Source of the DNA: Paenibacillus contaminans
GTDB taxonomy: Bacteria; Bacillota; Bacilli; Paenibacillales; NBRC-103111
DNA: 64,000 nucleotides
Reading direction: 5' to 3'
Assembly: GCF_003285015.1 (NCBI RefSeq)
Contig: NZ_QMFB01000002.1
Location: 248,001-312,000, forward strand
Below are positions 26,108 through 37,373 of the stretch, piece after piece. Under the pieces are notes generated by a model that worked only from the letters and a program-made list of their open reading frames with translations, did no database searches and was not told the origin of the DNA. Position 1 is the first letter of the stretch, and each line of letters begins with the position of its first letter. Both the position numbers and the translations under genes were made by a program.

Positions 26108-29100
26108 ATGTTGAAACACAAGTGGATGTTGTGGACGTTGGTTTTAGTCTTAGTCTTCACTTCAATGGCCGGCTTGACCAACAATACCGCTGCGCAAGAG
26201 CCGGACAGTCTGACGCTGAGCCAAATCAATCAGGTACAAACGTTGCTGAATTCGTTGATCGAATCAGGGGATGTTCAGCACCCGCTGTCCAAGCAGCTCG
26301 ATAACGCATTGCAACAAGCCAAGCATCAGTTAGAGAAAGGCTCGATTGAGCAGGTACGCAAAAAGATGGAAGATTTCCTGAAGCATCTTACCAACAAGGG
26401 CATGCAGAAAAATATAACCGAAGCCGCAAAAACCCAGCTGAAGAAAGCGGTTACAGCAGTATTGGAAGGAGAGGAGCCGACTTCGAATCCGCCGCTATAC
26501 ATCGTCCGTGACAGTCAAGCGAATGCGGTTATTGTAAAACCTGAACAAAGCGGCGCAGAGATCAATGAAGCAGCGAACGCGATGTCGGATTACATTGAGC
26601 GCGCTACAGGAGCTAAACTCCCGATCTATACCGTTGGTCAGCTTGGGATTCTAAATCTGGAGCCATCGACAATCACGCTGCGGATCGGGGAAGGCTCCTA
26701 TCCCGAGGATCAAGCGCTTACTTCAGAAGTGGCAGCCGTGCATGCGGATGGCTTCATCGTCGCTCCATCTGAGACGCAATTAATCATTACGAGCCCGACA
26801 TCGGTCGGAACACGTAACGGCGTATATGCCTTTTTGGAGAAATACGCAGGCGTTACATGGCTATTCCCAAGTGATGAGTGGACAGATGTACCGCATTTGG
26901 ATGAACTTGTGATGCCGGCGGAACGCTGGAAGGATGAGCCGACCGCCTTTTCATTGCGGCGATCCATGAATATGAGCGATGGCAATTATGGCGATGTTCG
27001 TTATAAGTGGCAACGTGAAAATCGTACGCTATCTGCGTCGGAAATCAAACTTGGTCATAATATGTTTACCCTTTTCCCGGTTGCCAAATATGGGGATACG
27101 ACAGCTTATCCGAACTTCTATCCGAATAATCGACCGCCTGCTCCCGGCGCGTACACAGGTTGGCAGCCGTGCTTTAGCAATCCTGCAACAGTTCAAGTAG
27201 CGATTGAAAATATTAAGGAATATTTCCGTAACAATCCCGATGACATTTCCTTCTCTCTTGTTGTGAATGATTCTAATGGATTTTGTGAGATGAATCCCGC
27301 CCATCCCGGTTATCCTGCAAACCCTACAAAAAACTCAGTTGGTCTGCCGCATATGTCCGAAATTTATTATAAATGGGTCAATGATGTCGTTAGCGGAGTA
27401 GTAGCGGACCCTCAGTACGCCAATAAATGGTTTGCGGTATATGCCTATGAAGCAGTTATAGACCCGCCTTCGTTTGCTTTACATCCGCAGGTCATTCCGG
27501 TTGTTACGAAAGACCGGCTAGCCTGGGTGGATGAGGAAGTCGAACAACAGGGAAAGGCACATTTTGATGCTTGGAAAGAGAAGGCGGCAACGCTGGGCTG
27601 GTATGATTATATGGAGAGCTTTGCCTACCACGCTCCACGCGTTTATCCGCATCTGGTGAAAGACTTATATGATTACGCTGTCGATCATGATGTGAAATTG
27701 CATCATTGGGACATGCATCCTGTATTAGGGGATGGGCCTCAGCCATGGATTATTGCCAAACTGGGCTGGAACGAGAAGCAAGACGTGGACGTATTGCTCG
27801 ATCATTGGTATCAAGCAGCTGTTGGTTCGAAGGCAGCTGCTGATTTAAAGGCATACTTCGAGATGTGGGAGAAATTTTGGAGAACGGACGCAAGAGACTC
27901 CTCCTGGTTTCAATCGTCTAAGGATGATGTCTATCTGACGATGAGGAATAGTTCTTATTTATTGCTCGCTAAAGATGAATTTGTACAAGGTCGGACCCTA
28001 CTTGAATCTGTGTTAGCAAAAGCGGAGACACCCGAGCAAAAGCTAAGGGCTGAACAGCTGTTACTTCAGTTTGAATATTATGAAGCATCTGCTTATTCTT
28101 ATCAAAGTCAGCGTCAAATCAACAGACCTGGCAACGAAGCCGAGGCTTTAGCGATATTGAATGAGTTAGATAACACACTGGAAAGTCGATTGTCTGCTTC
28201 CAAACGCAGAGCGGAGTTTATTCAAGAATTCAGCAAAAATCCAACGCTCAAATATCCAGTTAATCCTGTAACCTATAACGAGGTATGGACGGGATGGAAC
28301 TCTAACGAATTCTGGTATACGAAGAGCTTTCTGGATGCCTGTGTAACATGTAATGAAAATAGTGAAATCATGAAAAAGCTGCAGCAATTTCGCCAAGATA
28401 TTTCTCGTCCGAATCTTCGTGAATTTGCAAAATTATTGAATCGCATCGATATTGGGCATTCGTTGGCAGATAATGCCTCTTTTGAAGACGGTACAGCCAC
28501 ATGGAATTTATGGAAGCCTGACGGTACAGCAAATATAGAGGTCGCGGATCAAAACGCAAGCAGCGGGTCCAAAAGTTTAGTTTACACGAATGCCAAACAA
28601 GCGGGTGTTTGGAAATATATTGATGTCAAGCCAGGATTGTTGGCAAGCTCTGTTAAATTTTTCACACCTGCCGGTACAACTAGTCAAGGTACTGTACAAA
28701 TTGTTATTGAGCTCCATACAGGAAAAGGGAAGAGTACTTATTTCTCCAAAGCATTTACTTTAGCTGATCATGCAGGGAAATGGACAGAGATTCCCTTTTT
28801 CGACGAATTGCCTGCCCAGATTGATGGAAACGACATCAAGAACATTTTAATTAATACGCAAATTAAAAATGCAACGGATGCGACCGTTTATTTGGACGAT
28901 ATTGGCGTATATCAAGTAGAGTATGGTGTGGGCGACTTGAAGAATGTGGTGTATAACTATATTACTGAAGGGAAATTAACATCCGCCCAAGCTGGAGCCA
29001 TGATACATTTTCTGGAAGAGGCCGAGAATGATTTTAACGCAAATAAAATCGAGTCCTATCTAAGCTCGTTAGCTCAATTTATTGCCGAAGCGAAAAGACT

Positions 29101-29935
29101 TCTCCTTGATGGCGCAATGACGAAAGTTGATTATGACAAGTTGGAGACGGAGGCGTATGCCCTCATTCATCGTCACCTTTCATTCGGTTCATTCGACAAG
29201 GTAATCCGAGCAACGCATCCCGGTACTTTAAAAGTCCCTGTCACCATCACGAACAACAAACCGTATGCCTTATCTGTCGATTTAACAAGTGCTGCAGCGA
29301 ATGGATTGGCGCTTGTCTTTGAGAATCCTGTAACCGTGCCTGCTAATCAATCGGTTAGAGTAGAAGGAACATTGACGATTCCCAATTCGTTAGCGGAAGA
29401 TCATTATGTTATCGATGTGAAGATGCAAATAGCGGGGCAAGATGTATTAAGCACCCCCATTGAGATCCTTTACAGTAAAAACTTACTGCTCAATCCCGGG
29501 TTCGAGCAAGTGACGAATTTGATCGCTACGGGTTGGCAAGGGACATGGACGACAGGTGAAGTCGCCGTTACTTCAGACAAATCTCATTTAGGCAACAACG
29601 CATTAAAGTTAACAAAAGCTAGCGGAAATACGCTGGTTAAACAGCAAGTTAGTGTGATCGGCGGAGAAATCTATGATCTCTCAGCATGGTTAAAGAGTGA
29701 AGTTATCTCACCAGGTAAAACGCAAATGAAAGTGGAGCTTTACAAGAATGTTCTTGGGGCAGCCGGTTACGTCAGCGAATTCAATAGTCAGCCGTATTAT
29801 AATGTTGCGGAGTGGCAAGAAGCGAAGATGCAGTTTAAAGTACCTGAGAATGCAAATATAGCCGTTATTTACTTACGTGTATTTGGTCCGGGTACGGCAT
29901 ATTTTGATGATGTGGTGTTGAAAAAAGTAGATTAG
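26108..29935 (+). CDS. Secreted DUF4838 protein, glycoside-hydrolase-like
   Basis: 1275 residues from the ATG at 26108, chosen for the GAGGAGG site six bases upstream and the immediate signal peptide (LKHKWMLWTLVLVLVFTSMA). A helical region (to about 115) precedes a part like the GH67 N-terminal domain (YIVRDSQANAVIV, IERATGAKLPIYT), then a DUF4838 barrel (about 250-620: TRNGVYAFLEKYAGVTWLFP, FSLVVNDSNGFCEMNP, WFAVYAYEAVIDPP). Two carbohydrate-binding-like sandwiches follow (about 795-940 and 1120-1275; each opens with ASFEDGTATWNLW or NPGFEQVTNLIATGW), with a helical segment and an Ig-like domain between. Probably cell-surface polysaccharide breakdown; the substrate is unknown. AT-rich like the divergent AraC gene. 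Confidence 0.85.
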   Translation: MLKHKWMLWTLVLVLVFTSMAGLTNNTAAQEPDSLTLSQINQVQTLLNSLIESGDVQHPLSKQLDNALQQAKHQLEKGSIEQVRKKMEDFLKHLTNKGMQKNITEAAKTQLKKAVTAVLEGEEPTSNPPLYIVRDSQANAVIVKPEQSGAEINEAANAMSDYIERATGAKLPIYTVGQLGILNLEPSTITLRIGEGSYPEDQALTSEVAAVHADGFIVAPSETQLIITSPTSVGTRNGVYAFLEKYAGVTWLFPSDEWTDVPHLDELVMPAERWKDEPTAFSLRRSMNMSDGNYGDVRYKWQRENRTLSASEIKLGHNMFTLFPVAKYGDTTAYPNFYPNNRPPAPGAYTGWQPCFSNPATVQVAIENIKEYFRNNPDDISFSLVVNDSNGFCEMNPAHPGYPANPTKNSVGLPHMSEIYYKWVNDVVSGVVADPQYANKWFAVYAYEAVIDPPSFALHPQVIPVVTKDRLAWVDEEVEQQGKAHFDAWKEKAATLGWYDYMESFAYHAPRVYPHLVKDLYDYAVDHDVKLHHWDMHPVLGDGPQPWIIAKLGWNEKQDVDVLLDHWYQAAVGSKAAADLKAYFEMWEKFWRTDARDSSWFQSSKDDVYLTMRNSSYLLLAKDEFVQGRTLLESVLAKAETPEQKLRAEQLLLQFEYYEASAYSYQSQRQINRPGNEAEALAILNELDNTLESRLSASKRRAEFIQEFSKNPTLKYPVNPVTYNEVWTGWNSNEFWYTKSFLDACVTCNENSEIMKKLQQFRQDISRPNLREFAKLLNRIDIGHSLADNASFEDGTATWNLWKPDGTANIEVADQNASSGSKSLVYTNAKQAGVWKYIDVKPGLLASSVKFFTPAGTTSQGTVQIVIELHTGKGKSTYFSKAFTLADHAGKWTEIPFFDELPAQIDGNDIKNILINTQIKNATDATVYLDDIGVYQVEYGVGDLKNVVYNYITEGKLTSAQAGAMIHFLEEAENDFNANKIESYLSSLAQFIAEAKRLLLDGAMTKVDYDKLETEAYALIHRHLSFGSFDKVIRATHPGTLKVPVTITNNKPYALSVDLTSAAANGLALVFENPVTVPANQSVRVEGTLTIPNSLAEDHYVIDVKMQIAGQDVLSTPIEILYSKNLLLNPGFEQVTNLIATGWQGTWTTGEVAVTSDKSHLGNNALKLTKASGNTLVKQQVSVIGGEIYDLSAWLKSEVISPGKTQMKVELYKNVLGAAGYVSEFNSQPYYNVAEWQEAKMQFKVPENANIAVIYLRVFGPGTAYFDDVVLKKVD

Positions 29936-30027
29936 CCGATGACTCCTAATTCATGAATCCGGAATTCGAAGCATCTGCATGGTTCGATGATAGGAAACCG
30001 TAGAGCATTGAGCTGGAATAGCTTACT

Positions 30028-30064
30028 AACGCGTAGTGCCGCTGTATACGGTCTACGCGTTTTT
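30028..30064 (+). terminator. Terminator of the DUF4838 gene
   Basis: AACGCGTAG (30028-30036) pairs with CTACGCGTT (30053-30061), followed by TTTTG. Confidence 0.8.
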
Positions 30065-30152
30065 GTGTTGTTCGAAAAATCTTTTTATTGCCTTTTTAAT
30101 TGCGCCGCTTGTCCGGTTTAGAGTCGCTTCCCCAAGATGCCGCCGAACGTCA

Positions 30153-30183
30153 AAAGCCCGCGGTTCCGCACTCCGCAGGCTTT
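30153..30183 (-). terminator. Terminator of the RodA-like gene
   Basis: AAAGCCCGCGG pairs with CCGCAGGCTTT (one mismatch); on the minus strand it is followed by TTTTG. Just left of it, 30108-30127 looks like a decayed tail of the short repeat family. Confidence 0.7.
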
Positions 30184-30223
30184 CTTACTAATCGTTTCAA
30201 CGTGAACCTTACAAGCACTTCCG

Positions 30224-31366
30224 CTACGACAGCCGTTCATCCCCGAAGCTGAATGATCCCGGATGCAGCTTTACGCTCATCACGAAACCCATCGCGATCA
30301 TATTGGTCAGGAGCGAGCTCCCGCCGTAGCTGATAAACGGCAGTGCAATCCCGCTAAGGGGCATAAGTCCGATGTGCATGGCGATATTTTCGAAAATTTG
30401 CAGCGTCAGCATCGAAACGACTCCGATGATCAAATAACAGCCCGCCAAATCTTTGCATGCGAGCGAGATCAGCACCATCCGGTAAATAAGCAAAAAGTAT
30501 AGAAACAGCAGCACCGCAGCGCCGGCGAAGCCGAATTCCTCCCCGATCACGACGAAGATGGAATCCGCATAACCGTAAGGAATATAGCCGTTCTGGACAT
30601 AATGCCCGTTCCTGAAGCCGTCGCCGTAAAGCTGGCCCGTAGCGATCGCGATCTTCGAATTCAGCACATGCCAGCTTTGGTCCGGGTCGCTTGCCGGATC
30701 GAGAAACGTCTCGATACGGTTCAACTGATGCGGCTTAATGATTTTCGAGAACAAGTCGAATTGATAATGATACAAGCCGACCAATATAACGATAACGGCC
30801 GCAATCGATGCCGCGCCCAGCAGCGCATGCTTTTTACGGATATTCCCCACCCAGAGCATGCCAAGAAAGATCGCAAGGAAAACGATCGACGTCCCCATAT
30901 CCGGCTGAAGCATAACCATCGCAAAGGGTATGATTACGACGATGCCGATCGGCACGATATCCCGCACAAACCGGAGCGGCTCGCCATTCCGCTCGGCCAG
31001 CAGCTTCGCCGCAACCAAAATGACGAAAAGCTTCATCAGCTCCGACGGCTGAAACTGCATGACACCCAAGTCGATCCAGCGCGTCGATCCGTTGATGGTC
31101 AGTCCTTTGAACTTGACGATAACAAGCAGGACGATGCCGACGCCATACAAAACATATGGCAGCTGCCTGACCCATATCCGGTAATCGACCAAAGAAAGGC
31201 CGATCATCGCAACGAACAGCACGGCGAACGTCACCCAGTTGTTCGTATGCAATCCGCTGTACTTGGTATCCCAAGTGACGCTATAAATAATGAACGTACT
31301 CATCACCATAAAACAGATCAATATTCCCATAATCGGGATATCCATTTTTTTCAGTTTGCTCAACAT
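30224..31366 (-). CDS. FtsW/RodA/SpoVE-family peptidoglycan polymerase (RodA-like)
   Basis: About 380 residues with ten predicted membrane segments. It polymerises lipid-linked glycan chains of the cell wall with a class B penicillin-binding protein. SEDS marks include MQFQPSELMKLFVILVAAK, MLQPDMGTSIVFL, and the C-terminal GIALPFISYGGSSLLTNM. Length and the NNW loop favour RodA over FtsW/SpoVE. I place the start at MLSKLKKMDIP; an upstream ATG at 31426 has no correctly spaced site. It is 24 bases or more after corA in the same direction. Confidence 0.88.
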   Translation of the reverse strand: MLSKLKKMDIPIMGILICFMVMSTFIIYSVTWDTKYSGLHTNNWVTFAVLFVAMIGLSLVDYRIWVRQLPYVLYGVGIVLLVIVKFKGLTINGSTRWIDLGVMQFQPSELMKLFVILVAAKLLAERNGEPLRFVRDIVPIGIVVIIPFAMVMLQPDMGTSIVFLAIFLGMLWVGNIRKKHALLGAASIAAVIVILVGLYHYQFDLFSKIIKPHQLNRIETFLDPASDPDQSWHVLNSKIAIATGQLYGDGFRNGHYVQNGYIPYGYADSIFVVIGEEFGFAGAAVLLFLYFLLIYRMVLISLACKDLAGCYLIIGVVSMLTLQIFENIAMHIGLMPLSGIALPFISYGGSSLLTNMIAMGFVMSVKLHPGSFSFGDERLS

Positions 31367-31450
31367 GTAATATACCCATCCCGGCAAGCCCTCGACCCGA
31401 ACGAACGACAGGCGAACCCGGTCCATCCCCCCTATAATGATAAGCGTATG

Positions 31451-32401
31451 CTATTTAAACCAGCCTTTGCGAAGAAACCACAGAAACATCCCGATTCCGA
31501 TCGCCAGCATGACGGCCAGCACGAGCGGGTAACCGGCAGACCATGCGAGCTCCGGCATATGTTCGAAATTCATCCCGTAAATACCGGCGATGAACGTAAG
31601 CGGCATAAAAATCGTCGTGATGACGGTGAGCGTTTTCATGATGGCGTTCATCCGGTTTGCGTTGATCGACATGTAGCTGTCCCGCAAATCCGAAGTCATC
31701 TCGCGGTTCGACTCGATCATTTCGGAAAGCTTCAGCAGATGGTCGTGAATATCGGTAAAATATTCGATATGCCCTTTGAGCCCCTGAATTTTCTCCGTAT
31801 AAATAATGCGGTACAGCAAGTCCCGCATCGGGAACACCGTACGCCGAAGCTTTCCGAGCTGCGCCCTGATTTCATAAACCTCGTTCATTCTATCGCCGAT
31901 CAGCTGCCCGTCCGGATTCGTTTCCAGCTGCAGCAGATCGTCCTCGATCCGCATCAGGCTGGGAAAATAATAATCGACCAGCTTGTCCATGATCAAATAA
32001 ACGACATAAATATGGTCTTTCTTATGGATCGAAGGCATTGCTTTTATTTTCTTCCATACTTCTTCCATCTCCATAAGCGGCCTCAAATGAAACGAGACTA
32101 CGAAATTGGAGCCGACGAACAGATCGACCTCATCGGCGAGCAGCGTCTTCTGATTAAGCGTGTGCAGCACGAAAAAATGCTCTTCATCATAATGATCCAG
32201 CTTCGGCCGCTGCAGAAAATGCATGCAATCCTCGATCGCCAGCGGATGAAAATGGAAAAAGCTGTCCAGCAGCGCCGTCTCCTGCTCATCCGGGTTATCG
32301 AAATCGACCCAATACCATTTCACGTCCGCGTCCCGCAGCCGCTCAAGCGGACTGTCGTGAACGATCCGGCCGTCTAAGGTAACGGCTAACGTGCGTATCA
32401 T
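31451..32401 (-). CDS. corA: CorA-family divalent cation transporter
   Basis: 316 residues. A cytosolic funnel domain is followed by two C-terminal membrane segments with the signature YGMNFEHMPEL between them; the selectivity motif GMN is intact. It imports Mg2+ (some members Co2+/Ni2+/Zn2+). The start MIRTLAV (32401) is preceded by AGGGGAGG at 9 bases; a 15-residue longer frame would run into a repeat fragment and lacks a site. Divergent from a CDF exporter. Confidence 0.93.
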   Translation of the reverse strand: MIRTLAVTLDGRIVHDSPLERLRDADVKWYWVDFDNPDEQETALLDSFFHFHPLAIEDCMHFLQRPKLDHYDEEHFFVLHTLNQKTLLADEVDLFVGSNFVVSFHLRPLMEMEEVWKKIKAMPSIHKKDHIYVVYLIMDKLVDYYFPSLMRIEDDLLQLETNPDGQLIGDRMNEVYEIRAQLGKLRRTVFPMRDLLYRIIYTEKIQGLKGHIEYFTDIHDHLLKLSEMIESNREMTSDLRDSYMSINANRMNAIMKTLTVITTIFMPLTFIAGIYGMNFEHMPELAWSAGYPLVLAVMLAIGIGMFLWFLRKGWFK

Positions 32402-32455
32402 CGTTTCCATCCTCCCCTTCATCGTTAAGCCGCTTCGCACGCTCACGCTCGCTTC

Positions 32456-32477
32456 GCGTTTACCGGGATTCGAACAA
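32456..32477. repeat. Fragment of the short repeat family
   Basis: GCGTTTACCGGGATTCGAAC matches the right part of the copies at 39564 and 54291 (GCGTTTACCGGGAAATCGAAC); the left part is missing. Confidence 0.5.
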
Positions 32478-32560
32478 CCGCGGGTTAGCCCGCATGATTA
32501 CAATCTTTCGAACGGCAGTAACAAATATTTCAAGTATATCAAAAAATGTGCGCTAACGCA

Positions 32561-32590
32561 TTTACAGCGGGTCACGGATTGGCGTATAAT
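32561..32590 (+). promoter_or_regulatory. SigA-type promoter of the CDF exporter
   Basis: TTTACA (32561-32566), an 18-base spacer, and a consensus TATAAT (32585-32590). Confidence 0.8.
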
Positions 32591-32606
32591 GCAAACAAGA
32601 GCTTAT

Positions 32607-32621
32607 TTAGAATAATTCTAA
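32607..32621 (+). promoter_or_regulatory. PerR/Fur-type operator
   Basis: TTAGAATAATTCTAA is a perfect 7-1-7 palindrome that matches the PerR box TTATAATNATTATAA with two symmetric differences. It sits at about +10 to +24 from the predicted start of transcription, where a repressor would act. Confidence 0.65.
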
Positions 32622-32645
32622 TCTAGGAAAAGGCGGTGAGCTACC

Positions 32646-33590
32646 GTGTACGACTTCCATCATTTACGCCACGTGAAAGAGCAGTCTACCTCCAAAAAGA
32701 CGCTCTGGATTACGCTCGTATTAACTTTGTTTTTTACGATCGTCGAAATTATCGGCGGTATTGCCTCCAATTCGCTTGCATTGCTATCGGATTCCGCCCA
32801 TATGATTTCCGACGTATTCGCGCTGGGCCTCAGTATGGTGGCCATTTACATGGCGACCAGGCAGCCGAACGCCCGCTTTACGTTCGGGTATTTGCGCTTC
32901 GAAATTATCGCGTCGCTGCTAAACGGATTGGCTCTCGCCATTATCGCGATCGGCATTTTCATCGAAGGCATCAAACGGATGATTACGCCGCAGGATATCC
33001 ATTTCCAGACGATGATCGTCATCGCATCGATCGGACTCGTCGTCAACATCGTGCTGACGATTATCCTCAGCCGCAGCATGAAGGAAGAAGACAACTTGAA
33101 CGTGCAAAGCGCGTTATGGCATTTTATCGGCGACCTGCTGAGCTCGATCGGCGTTATCGTTTCGGCGGTGCTCATTTATTTCACCGGTCTTCGTTTCTTC
33201 GATCCGCTCATCAGCATGGTGATCGGCGCGATCATCTTTACCGGCGGCGCCAAAATCGTCCGCGCGTCGTATTTGATCATGATGGAAACCGTACCCGAAA
33301 TATTCGATCTCGACGAAATCCGCAGCGAGATTGCAAAGGTGGAAGGCGTAGAAGACGTTCACGAGATGCATTTGTGGTCCGTAACGACCGATCATTATTC
33401 GCTGACGGCGCATGTTTTCGTTAATGAGCATATCCAGCCGTTCTGCGTCATTCTCGCAATCAACGAAACGCTGAAAAACAAATACGGAATCGAGCATACG
33501 ACGATCCAGATCGAGCATGCCGGCATCAACCCGCATGGCGAATACGGCAAAGAATTTCTGCGCCACCGGAATATGGCGGGACTTCACTAA
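32646..33590 (+). CDS. Cation diffusion facilitator (CDF) exporter
   Basis: 314 residues, GTG start after GGCGGTGA. Six membrane segments with the paired metal sites: LLSDSAHMISDVFAL (HxxxD) near residue 40 and NVQSALWHFIGDLLSS near 160, then a cytosolic ferredoxin-like domain (EVEGVEDVHEMHLWSV). It expels Zn2+, Fe2+, Mn2+ or Co2+ by proton exchange. The PerR/Fur-like box in its leader suggests Fe2+ or Mn2+ rather than Zn2+, but that is inference. Confidence 0.92.
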   Translation: MYDFHHLRHVKEQSTSKKTLWITLVLTLFFTIVEIIGGIASNSLALLSDSAHMISDVFALGLSMVAIYMATRQPNARFTFGYLRFEIIASLLNGLALAIIAIGIFIEGIKRMITPQDIHFQTMIVIASIGLVVNIVLTIILSRSMKEEDNLNVQSALWHFIGDLLSSIGVIVSAVLIYFTGLRFFDPLISMVIGAIIFTGGAKIVRASYLIMMETVPEIFDLDEIRSEIAKVEGVEDVHEMHLWSVTTDHYSLTAHVFVNEHIQPFCVILAINETLKNKYGIEHTTIQIEHAGINPHGEYGKEFLRHRNMAGLH

Positions 33591-33603
33591 CGCTCGCACA
33601 ATT

Positions 33604-33655
33604 AAAAAGGGCTATCCGAAAGGTCCATAAAGACCTTGGGAAAGCCCTGTTTTTT
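33604..33655 (+). terminator. Nested-hairpin terminator between CDF and DeoR genes
   Basis: AGGGCT/AGCCCT encloses AAGGTC/GACCTT and is followed by TTTTTT on the plus strand and an A-rich left side, so it can serve both convergent genes. Its nested form resembles 39655-39697. Confidence 0.8.
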
Positions 33656-33717
33656 CACGCAAAAGGAAAACTTTTCCGTTCTATATGCCCACCGACCGAG
33701 CGGATCGTTTCCGTAGT

Positions 33718-34491
33718 CTAAGGACCTGCCACATCCAACCGAACGCCCGCTTCTCTGCATGCGCGTTGAAGCTCGTCATCCGGCAGCCGATCGGTCACGA
33801 TCCGATGTACGCCGTCCAAGGGAGCGAACGAAACGAGCACCCGGTTTCCGAATTTGGAATGATCGAGCACGATATTGGTTTCCGCTGCCTGACGGATCGC
33901 GAGCCGCTTGATTTCCGCTTCATACATGTTCGAGTTGCTGAATCCATGTTCGATGTTTACGCCCGTCGCTCCAAGAAAAACCCGATCGAAAGCCATGCCG
34001 GCCACATTGGAGGCAGCTATCGGACCGACGAGCGAATTCGTCGCTTCCACGAGCACCCCGCCTATGAGCATCGTCGGAATATGTTTGGCCGTTAGCTCGG
34101 CCGCCACATTCAGCGCATTCGTCACGACCGTGACGTTCCTGTCCGGCGGCAAAAAACGAGCGACCTGCAGCGTCGTCGTGCCCCCGTCAATAAAGACGGA
34201 TTCGCCCGGCTGTATGAGAGCCGCCGCTTTGCGGCCGATACGGATTTTCTCTTCCGTCAGCATACCCGAACGTTCCTGCAGCGCAATATCTTTGCCTACA
34301 AAGATAGCTCCGCCAAACGTCCGTTTGATGGCCCCCGTATCCTCGAGCTTTTCCAAATCGCGGCGGATCGTCATCTCCGTTACCGGAAACGCTTCTTTCA
34401 GCTCGGCAATGCGCACTTCCCCTTCCAGAGAAATCAGGTCCAATATTTGCTGCTGTCTCCCGTTTAATCCGCTGCCCGTTCCGTTCAACAT
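33718..34491 (-). CDS. DeoR/GlpR-family transcriptional repressor
   Basis: 257 residues. The N-terminal winged helix (NGRQQQILDLISLEGEVRIA, VTEMTIRRDLEKLE) and the C-terminal sugar-phosphate-binding fold (VFIDGGTTTLQVARFL, VVTNALNVA, FLGATGVN) are clear. It is last in the six-gene operon and likely represses it until a phosphorylated sugar accumulates. Candidate operators are the TGTTTG-type repeats at 39399-39446. Confidence 0.93.
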   Translation of the reverse strand: MLNGTGSGLNGRQQQILDLISLEGEVRIAELKEAFPVTEMTIRRDLEKLEDTGAIKRTFGGAIFVGKDIALQERSGMLTEEKIRIGRKAAALIQPGESVFIDGGTTTLQVARFLPPDRNVTVVTNALNVAAELTAKHIPTMLIGGVLVEATNSLVGPIAASNVAGMAFDRVFLGATGVNIEHGFSNSNMYEAEIKRLAIRQAAETNIVLDHSKFGNRVLVSFAPLDGVHRIVTDRLPDDELQRACREAGVRLDVAGP

Positions 34492-34549
34492 CCGCTTGCT
34501 GCCTCCCGCTATCTGTTCGTGAAAATAATGGTTCTATTATCGCCTTCCG

Positions 34550-35587
34550 TCAAGCGATGTTCAACCCCAACTTGAAAAAAACGGACGCTCCCGGAGCCAA
34601 TAGCTGCGGCCCGCCGCGCTTCGCTTCCGCTTCCCGGCCTTCCACCCTGCAATTGGCCGGCTCGAGACCGAGCACGTGCTCGCCTGCGCCCGGCATTCGC
34701 CATTGGACAAGAATCGGCAGCGTATCCATCGACCAGCTGAGGGTTACCTTAACGGGACGAAAACTGCCGCCGGCGGGAAATACAGGATTGCAAATGTCCG
34801 CATGTGCCATTCCAGCGCCATCAGCGGCGTCGCGGCGAAGATCATGATAATAAACGGCTTCGTTCACGGCGGCGTTCGGCGCATTCCATCGCCCGCACGC
34901 GGCGAGCTCCGCATCTTCGCCGCGGGCCTCGCTGTCCGCGGAAGGCAGACCGATCGTCGTCCGCTCCCCCAGCAGCGGGAATCCAAAGTTGAAATGGTAC
35001 AGCATCATGTACGGAGCGGGCTGGAAACCGACGTTTTCCAGACGGTCGCAAAGCGTGATGCGGTTGTCTCCAAGCCTGCCGGAAAAAATCCGCGTCAATC
35101 TTAGCTTGCTGCCGAATATCGCCGTTTCCTCCATGACCCCGGAGATGCTCCATTCGAGCTCGTCGCCCGCCCATTCCTCGCGCAAGCTGACATGCTTCGC
35201 CGGCGTATGGTGAGCCCTGCCATGCAGCCCGAAGCCTCCATCCGCCGAGGGCGAACCGGCATGGGAGAAGCCGCAAGTCATAAGCAGCCCTCCAGAAGCG
35301 GTGCGCAGCCAGTCCGTTCCCGACGGTTCGTAGTACATGGGATGAACGTTGCCGTTCGGCGACTGCCACGACAACGGAGCTCCCCACAGCTCCGCGAGCG
35401 AAATGTCGAGTCCTTTGGCCGGAACGACATCGAAGGAAAGCCCGGCTCCGGTTCTGACCTGGATAAGCTCCGTCCCCGCTTCCTTTCCCTCCTTCAGCGT
35501 CACCCGCCTGATGCCGCCGATCTGGCCGAGATGGCCGATGCGCGCTTCCAGCTCCCTGCGCGTCCAGTTTTGTCCGAATAGCTGCAT
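34550..35587 (-). CDS. DUF4432-family aldose epimerase-like protein
   Basis: 345 residues. The DUF4432 family has the galactose-mutarotase-like beta-supersandwich; here AGLSFDVVPAKGLDISLAEL near residue 50, TCGFSHAGSP and GLHGRAHHTPA are diagnostic. A role in interconverting sugar anomers is inferred from fold and operon context. It lies 16 bases after the isomerase gene. Confidence 0.88.
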   Translation of the reverse strand: MQLFGQNWTRRELEARIGHLGQIGGIRRVTLKEGKEAGTELIQVRTGAGLSFDVVPAKGLDISLAELWGAPLSWQSPNGNVHPMYYEPSGTDWLRTASGGLLMTCGFSHAGSPSADGGFGLHGRAHHTPAKHVSLREEWAGDELEWSISGVMEETAIFGSKLRLTRIFSGRLGDNRITLCDRLENVGFQPAPYMMLYHFNFGFPLLGERTTIGLPSADSEARGEDAELAACGRWNAPNAAVNEAVYYHDLRRDAADGAGMAHADICNPVFPAGGSFRPVKVTLSWSMDTLPILVQWRMPGAGEHVLGLEPANCRVEGREAEAKRGGPQLLAPGASVFFKLGLNIA

Positions 35588-35603
35588 GCCGGCACGCTCT
35601 CCT

Positions 35604-37371
<1,768 letters not shown>

Positions 37372-37373
37372 CG

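Noticed and set aside
30602..32377. 591-codon open frame on the plus strand
   Set aside because: It runs antisense across the RodA-like and corA genes, has a composition dominated by Arg/His/Asp/Gln without domains, and no ribosome site.
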